Assembly: GCA_009760855.2 (NCBI GenBank)
Contig: WPIO01000016.1
Location: 4,609,001-4,673,000 of the forward strand
Source: Cristatella mucedo
Taxonomy: Eukaryota; Bryozoa; Phylactolaemata; Cristatellidae
Direction of reading: 5' to 3'
DNA length: 64,000 nucleotides
The notes beneath the pieces are model-generated. The model was given only the letters and a program-made list of their open reading frames with translations, did no database searches and had not been told where the DNA came from. Made by a program: the position numbers and the translations under genes. Shown piece by piece: positions 57,676 through 64,000 of this stretch; positions within the stretch are counted from its first letter, which is position 1; every line of letters starts with the position of its first letter.

Positions 57676-58744
57676 GCTCGAGCTAACCAAATAATTAGGC
57701 ATTTCCTGTGCCTGAGCTTTTGCTGCAGCGAATGATTGTTTAGGACTGATGCAGAGTTTTCCGTCCAGCTTCGTTGAATTAGCACCTCGCATAGTGCGCT
57801 GACAGAAATAGTTGAGCTGAGTGCCGAGGCACCGAGAGCTACGGACCGCTGCTAGATTAACGAGGCTGCCATCTGCTTCTCTTGGTCTCATTTGTCAGAT
57901 AACGACTCCAGACATCCGGCGAGCTGTCGGCCGGCTAAAGGCGAAGGATTTTTTTCGGAAACCTAAACCGCGGCCTGTTGTGTAAATAGTTTTCGATAGC
58001 TTAGCCTGCTCTGCGACTCACCCGCCGGCAAGTCAGCAGCGCGCTAAACGGCTTGCGACGCAGGCAGCCAGCGTAGGGCTTTTTAGTTTTAGCTCCAGAG
58101 TCAGCGAGTCCAGGGACAGCTGAGACAGCTGTGTGGCTCAGGCGAAAAAAAACTTCAAACGCGGTCACTTATCACAGTATACAATGCAAGTTAAGGAAGG
58201 GATGCGAATGCCGACCAAGAGAGATCAGCGGTCGAGCGAGAGGTTAGAGCAGCGAGACAAACAAAAAGAGCGAGAGCTCAGTCAGACGCTTCCTTCCGCT
58301 TCCCCGCACCTCTTGGAGTCGACTGCCGGCTGAAGGGTAGTTATTAAAAGTCGGAAAGATGCTGTGAAGCGGCAGTTGCGACCAGTAAAAATCAGACAAC
58401 CCTAGCCGCCTAGTTTCGCCCTTACCTTAGTGGGTCATGGCACGCAAGCAAGATTCCTATGAAGAAGCTCCCTATGAGAGACTTTACGTTGGATGCAACA
58501 GAAGAAGAAACGCAGATGCTGCACGAGTCAGAAGTCTGAGTCTGCTAGAGTCTGAAGCTGTAAGAATCGTAGACGGCTGCAGCAGCACGTCTGAATTTGA
58601 TACCAAGTGGCTGAATGCAGCGGAGCATAGAGGCAGTCTTCGCATTACACAGTTACACGGTGGCTGAGACTCAGCCTCAAACTAGCTAAAACTCGGTGGC
58701 GACCGGCTTCGGGCAGCTACCCAGTCTGAGGCTGCCTGCTAAGA

Positions 58745-58911
58745 CTAAGAGTGACGCATGAAATCAGTCTCGGTGACCTTATAGCCCATGCCTCCAAAGG
58801 CTGAGTTATGCGAAGGTAAAAAAGGTAGAAAGCTCCCCCTGAGGGGGACAAGTGAATGTAGATCATAGGAGCGAGTGCTGACGTGCACCCCGACCTCAAC
58901 AGATCGCTGAC
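58745..58911 (-). CDS. Possible exon or terminal exon, product unknown
   Basis: After minus-strand acceptor TATTGTCAG (exon start 58911) the frame reads RSVEVGVHVSTRSYDLHSLV and FGGMGYKVTETDFMRHS before a stop. A second minus frame over the same bases is also open. It may belong with the exons at 61.4-62.5 kb on the same strand, but no phase link was established. Confidence 0.2.
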
Positions 58912-59224
58912 AATAGACAATTCGAGTGATAAAGACCACTGAATTTCATAGGACTCATTGGTCAGTGCATGAAAAGAAGACTCAATAACAGAAGACGCAC
59001 ACCCAGTCAAATTTCCAGAATTCAACGTTCTATCTGTCGTCAAAACCTTTAGTCTCTTCTTCCTTCGCTCTCTCATCCCATCTCTCTACTCCTTTATTGT
59101 ACTGAAGGCTGCGGCTCAGCAAAAACCCGATCAGCTTATCGTGAGCTTAGCGTGAGACATTGCCACCAATCCGACGCACTATATTGGAATCTCTGCAGCA
59201 GTGCTGGGAAGCTGAATAAAAGCA

Positions 59225-59345
59225 TAACATTTATAAATATTTCACATGAATACATTATATATTATTTAGATATTATATATATAATATTAATAATATATAT
59301 ATACTATTGATATAAATGTTTATAACAAGCATACAATTTATAACA
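59225..59345. repeat. AT-rich low-complexity block
   Basis: TATTATATATATAATATTAA-type sequence with short inverted repeats. Confidence 0.85.
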
Positions 59346-61434
59346 GCATTACTCAATCATGAGTGGTAACATTCGCAAGTAGTAGGCGCAGTGAAAGCAG
59401 GTACGTGCAAACGATTTCTCTCAACCAGGGCTACAAAACGATCCTGGCTGGGTCTTTGACAAGGTGTAAGGTGCTCGCGAAACACGACGGCGAGTTTGAA
59501 TCGTCCAGACGTCAACTGTTTTTTATAAAACCAAGCCGGATCAATGACTAGTGCGGCTCTTCGGCTGCAACGAAAATGCCCAACTCTGCTGACCTTGACC
59601 TTATCCAAGCTTGCCCTTTGCTCTTTTGGCCCGCTTCATTCAGGCGCACGAGCCTACTCCTCAGAAATCTAAAAGCACTGTCAGAGTGCTGCTCCTCCAC
59701 AGCTGTCGCCACCAAGACCACCGATTCATTGATTGCCTAAAGTTCTCACTTTGAAAGAGACCTCTGAAGCAGTGCCTGGTCTAGTGGCGCCATGTCGACT
59801 CATGCAATCCAAACGCCTTTAGCAAGCCACACAGCCTTCTGGCATGGAATACCAGTGGCTAACTAAGAGAGGCCCCCCTGGGAAATATGTCCTCCCCGGG
59901 GGCGCTTGATCAGGGGGCGCCACAATGGGCGGCTAATATTTGAGGGGGCACAATCTGTCTAGTTTTTCCGGGCAAGCACTATGCCACTGTAGAGGACGGT
60001 GGACAGAAGACGACCAGCTTTGCGACGAAGTGGCAAGCTGCTCCGTAAGCCGCCGAGGCACCTCTGCATGCCTGCATAGATGGACGCAGAGGTGCCTCAA
60101 TCTGGTGCAGCAGCATTCTGTGAGCCTGCACGGATGCTGCTGCACCAGGCGTGCTGCGTTAGAGAGGCTGAATGAGCAGGATGCTGGCGGGAGAGTCGGT
60201 GAAACTAAGCGTGAGCTGGGCTTTAGAACTGCACGTGCTAGCAACTGCAGCCAGCTTCCAGCCGTCGCTTTCTTCGTTGCACGTTTACCCGTAACGCACC
60301 GCCCGTGCGATGGCCGTAAGTTGTCTCCAAATGTCTGCAGCGAGAAGTCGCGCATGTTCTGATTGGATGGAAGCGTGCAGATGCAGGACGTGCTAGCCCT
60401 TCATTATCCACGTTGTCGTGGGATACGTTACTGATCAGCTGGACATCTCTCATGTTGCCTGATCAGGCAGGTATGGCTACAACAAGGTCTACAGACACTG
60501 TAAAGTGCGACTGCTAACAAACCAATCAATACCCTCGCTTTGCCTTCGCGAACAGACACGTTTTTCCATGCCCAGCGATGGCAAGGCCGGGCTACGGCGC
60601 ACGAGTTTTCCGCTAGGGCTCGGTCAAAGATCGCGAACACGCTTGAGCTGCTGATACAGAGTGCTGCTGCGGCCTCCTTCAAGTACCGAGCATATTTCTG
60701 TAGCCGCTCGGTTTCCCAGTGGGCTGTCAGTTATTTTGAGCCACTCGCATGATGCGTTGCCGGGCCTGACTGATCTCATACTCGGTCGAAGCCAGGACTT
60801 ACCACTTCTACCTGCCCCATTCCTACGGTTCCAGTTCACCAGTAACCGCCTGTATTATCGAGGTGCTTCATGCACAGAAGCCCTTGCATTGTGACAACGT
60901 TCACGTGCTGCTGGCTGTCGAAGCCGGCATTTTTTCTGGCGTCATTAAGTCGTTTTTATTTCAGTGGATGGTTTTCAGGACGGTCATTTCCAAAGAAGTG
61001 AAAGCCGAGCAACCAGGAGCTGTCGACTACCAAAGCAATCCAGATGGCATTTTGCTTTGCTCTATGCTGGCTAGAGGTCGGGGTGGGGGGGGGAGGGCAC
61101 AACGACTTACCACCTGCCAGCCCACTGAATCAGTTGGCTAAATCATCTGAGTAAGCTTTGATCCGGAGGGAGGCTGGCTGACATTCGATTCTTACGCCCT
61201 CATTTTTGGCTGCTTTCACTGTGCTTGGTCTCCTTCAAGCTCTCACAGCTAAAGGCTACTTCCTACCACCGCTCACGTACGCTGATTGCTGCATCGAGCT
61301 ACACGTCAGGACACGTTTGGGTGCCGTCCAGCTATGGGTCAGTTATTCTCTGGTAAAAGAAAAATCTCCCGTCTTGAGTAGAAATTTTCAAGACGTGACT
61401 CCGGTTCTCCCGAGCGTATCGTAAAAGGGTGCAC

Positions 61435-62526
61435 CTTGAGAGATCACTGATGGCGTTGCCTTCAGCGATAATCGAATATCCTGCTTTTCCGTCTACATAG
61501 CTGCTGGCGTCAAACCTATCCACATTGAGGTACCAGAAGTAGTACACATGTAAGTGCTGCTCTACATAATAAGATGCCATAGAAGAATGGTTTTTGACCA
61601 ATAGCTTGCTGCAATTCCTTAGAAGGATAGAAGGAATTCCAATGGCCCAGACGCGGACTTTAGTGCTGCTTGCTGCATCCGAGGCTGCACACTGAGATGC
61701 CTGAAGGAGAGTGCACTTACATTTAGGCCTTAATAAAGCCTCACTATAATGCTATGCAGAGCTTTTCAGCAATCCCTTTGTTTTCTCAAACAATGTCGGC
61801 CTGCGATTGTTCGATAGCTGCGAAGGCTTCAGGGCCTCTGCGCTCCGTCGATGATCTGATATCCTTCAGCCTGGGACTACCCATGGGAGTAAAAAAAAAA
61901 TTACTACTAGAGTTAGGCAAGCTTGCACATGCTTTTCTACCATGTCCTTTGAAGTCCGAGAACAGTTTCACAATTTTACCTTCATCCATAGGCGACGTTT
62001 CATATGTGTAAAACTCAGGACCCCATGTGGTAGGCGGGAAGACGGCCAGCAATGGGAGCTGTGCAGAAAACGCTAAACGAAATCTAGGCGCATCTCAGAT
62101 GTCCGATATGTTAACACTTATTAAAGCAACAAATTACAAGACTTTAGCCTGAAAGTCCTTACTGACCTGAAAGCACTGCACATGTGCTTACTCTGACCAA
62201 ACCACCATTAAGAATGTGGAAGCGAGAGCATTTAGATTTTCTTTTATGAGTTCCAGGAATACGCCCACTCCTTCGTGCTTACTTACATGTATCCATAAGC
62301 AAGTCTTTGATCATGGCAAGCTTGTCGGTAAGTCATACCGTGTACATGCTGCATAGTGCCATCGACCAAGTTCTATATGCTTTCTAAAGAAACGCAGTAA
62401 GAGCACTCACAGGCATATTGCGAGTTGTGGGAAGTTAGAGTTCAAGTAGCACGTAATGACAGTGGCAAGAGTAGTTTTAGGGACAGAGGTTGTAATAGAA
62501 ATGAACGCATCTGTAACGAACTCATC
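61435..62526 (-). CDS. Unrecognised minus-strand gene, three exon candidates
   Basis: Exon candidates: 62526-62411 (acceptor CTTCCAG, donor GTGAGT) with DEFVTDAFISITTSVPKTTL then ATVITCYLNSNFPQLAIC; 62058-61980 (acceptor CTGCACAG after a T-rich tract, donor GTAAAA) with LPLLAVFPPTTWGPEFYTYE then TSPMDE; 61561-61435 (acceptor TATGTAG, donor GTGCAC) with EQHLHVYYFWYLNVDRFDAS then SYVDGKAGYSIIAEGNAISD. The second and third join exactly in phase 1 at Glu. The first ends in phase 2 and the second starts in phase 0, so an exon between them is missing or one boundary is wrong. The strand-rich, aromatic, Asn-containing peptides look like an extracellular or lumenal domain, but I recognise no family. 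Confidence 0.38.
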
Positions 62527-62924
62527 CTGGAAGCAGATACGCAGAAACAGCAACGCTAAAGTGAACCTTGATTCAGAAAATGACGGTAGCAGCAGCAACA
62601 GCTTTTTCATGGAGGCAGTCATGACGTTGCTGGCAGCTTAGAACAAAGTGACGGCAAGCAACATGAGCCAAGGCTGAAGTGGGAAAACCGCTAGCTGTGG
62701 CAGAGCAAACAGGACCTACCGATGGTCATTTAGGCTTCAGATGCAGCCAAATGAGGGCTTCCTGCCCCAATGCAGACATGTTGTACGTTCGAGCACAATA
62801 GTTAATTCGAAAGAGATGCACGTACAGTTTAACAAATGTGATGCCTGGCATATAGGTCGTACCTTGGCAATGGCGATACATAACGGGTAAACTCAGCTAT
62901 AGGCTGTGGTGCAAAATATAGGAG

Positions 62925-63012
62925 TGATAATAATAACACATTGGTATGGGACCCTCAAAGAATCCAGTATCTTTCTAGGCACTTTAAATTTGCTGCAACG
63001 GAAGTATTATGT
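62925..63012 (-). mobile_element. LINE 3' tail
   Basis: AATAATAACACATTGGTATG, then ATCCAGTATCTTTCTAGGCA, the antisense form of the family tail, about 60 bp before a plus-strand SINE-B. Confidence 0.55.
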
Positions 63013-63071
63013 ATTGATCAGGTATGCACGCTCAATGAAAACAAGCAGAACTTGCCTATAGGTGAAATGGA

Positions 63072-63208
63072 CAGAGTTTAGTCCAGTGATTAAGGTGCTC
63101 GCCCCGATCAAGGCCTGGCTGGGGTCGTGGGCTCGAGCCCCGAGGCATATGTGAAGCGCCTGAATAGAGATTAAGTTCTCTCGGGGTGCTATACAAATGA
63201 ATTATATA
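63072..63208 (+). mobile_element. SINE-B copy, well preserved
   Basis: GTTTAGTCCAGTGATTAAGG A-box region, GTGGGCTCGAGCCCCGAGGC B-box region, then AGCGCCTGAATAGAGATTAA and GTTCTCTCGGGGTGCTATAC, with a (TA)n end. This is the best copy for comparison with the LINE tail. Confidence 0.75.
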
Positions 63209-63289
63209 TATATATATATAATTACTTATTCAGCAGCTTCACTTGCAATAGTCAGCTAACAGCAGTCAGTTACTATAGTCAAGTTTCTT

Positions 63290-63455
63290 TTTGATTCATC
63301 AGCATCTCTTTAAATTTTGACCGAAAAGCCTTGAAGACTATTATCACTACTTGCAGCCGCAATAGCGCGATCGCCTACGGCAGGTTTCGAACACACGACC
63401 TCAGGACCGAGATCGTGTAGCGAAACAGCATTAACCAGTTTCCCTTCCGGCTCAC
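63290..63455 (-). mobile_element. SINE-A copy, old
   Basis: Antisense and diverged: AAGCCTTGAAGACTATTATC body, GCAGGTTTCGAACACACGAC B-box, CATTAACCAGTTTCCCTTCC head. Confidence 0.6.
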
Positions 63456-64000
63456 AGTCAACCCTAAACGGCTATCGCCTACCTTCCCCATTCTCTCGTA
63501 GTAGTCTCAAAATATTTGACAAAACAATCGCCTCGGTAAAGGTTATCAAGCGAATATTAATTCAGAGATACGGGGTAATCGGTTAACCTCATTTGCCAGG
63601 ACAGGTCCCGTCCAATGGCCCGCTGGTGATTGTGACGGTTTGCCTCGATGTCAAAAAACGTCCATCGTCGTCGCGATTCAATTTCTTCTTGGGTTGGCAA
63701 ACAGTCGTCGGTACCAAAGGCAAGGAGGCGCGGTGCCTAACTACATGGCCCGTGGAATTTTTCGCGTCGCGTGTCAGATTTAGCCGCTATCGGAATTGTG
63801 CATATGATAATACCTTTGCCATGAAAAATCTGCTCTGGTGCTATGCTCTTTGGTGTTGAAAAGCGACCGAAAACTCAGAAGACCTGATAGATAATTATTC
63901 AAATGGTGTATTCTCGTTAATGCATGTCACGCAGCGTGTCCGTCACGATATCGACGGTTGGATTGCCGGGGCAGCGAGCTTATTGTTCAGCGTCGTCTGC
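63456..64000. other. Window end, unassigned
   Basis: Both strands are open around 63.6-63.86 kb (plus: SNGPLVIVTVCLDVKKRPSS; minus: DDDGRFLTSRQTVTITSGPL). I cannot decide which, if either, is coding. Confidence 0.35.

Larger units (their letters stand above)
57690..61434. other. Mostly unassigned DNA
   Basis: Open frames at 58133-58333 and 58437-58667 (plus) and 60428-60682 (minus) lack splice or family support. One minus exon candidate is listed at 58.75-58.91 kb. A minus AATAAA (plus TTTATT) lies near 60956 and could serve the gene at 61.4-62.5 kb. Confidence 0.4.

Noticed and set aside
57088-57891. Leu/Ser-repeat and Arg/Glu-repeat frames
   Set aside because: Direct translation of a (GA)n microsatellite.
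58437-58667. ATG-initiated 76-codon plus frame
   Set aside because: No family motif, no splice or polyadenylation context; it could be chance.
63593-63859. Plus-strand frame of 88 codons at the window end
   Set aside because: The minus strand is equally open here with an equally protein-like reading, so I could not choose and list it only as unassigned.

Overview
This is animal (metazoan) nuclear DNA. Genes are split into short exons with GT/AG introns. The window is full of non-LTR retrotransposon fragments, tRNA-derived SINEs and long dinucleotide microsatellites ((CA)n, (TA)n, (CT)n, (GA)n), and nothing in it looks bacterial or viral. The LINE and SINE style suggests a marine invertebrate, but the species cannot be fixed from this sequence.

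1-36.2 kb: the 3' three quarters of the mitochondrial leucyl-tRNA synthetase gene (LARS2), plus strand. I could place 17 coding exons in a row. Every splice phase closes, giving 805 codons from the region after the HIGH motif (upstream of the window) to a stop at 36096-36098, with AATAAA 91 bases later. The introns carry most of the mobile DNA: CR1/L2-like LINE pieces, two SINE families, minisatellites and a large AT palindrome.

37.7-38.8 kb: several short, phase-compatible exon candidates on the minus strand form an unrecognised gene running toward the LARS2 3' end.

38.9-47.1 kb: a very GC- and CpG-rich domain unlike the rest of the window. It holds a two-exon plus-strand gene (about 40.22-41.38 kb, 308 aa, low complexity, Pro/Met repeats). 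A minus-strand exon (45.42-45.81 kb) ends in the same 31-residue block without gaps. They look like a tail-to-tail pair of paralogues of a family I do not recognise.

47.1-64 kb: mostly repeat-derived or unassigned DNA. A LINE relic lies at 48.3-50.3 kb, itself interrupted by another LINE tail. There is a possible terminal exon near 54.3-54.5 kb, a 440-bp (GA)n tract at 57.23-57.68 kb, and a set of minus-strand exon candidates at 61.4-62.5 kb from another unrecognised gene.

Exon calls rest on reading frame, splice consensus, phase and family recognition by eye. No alignment, transcript or database search was possible.
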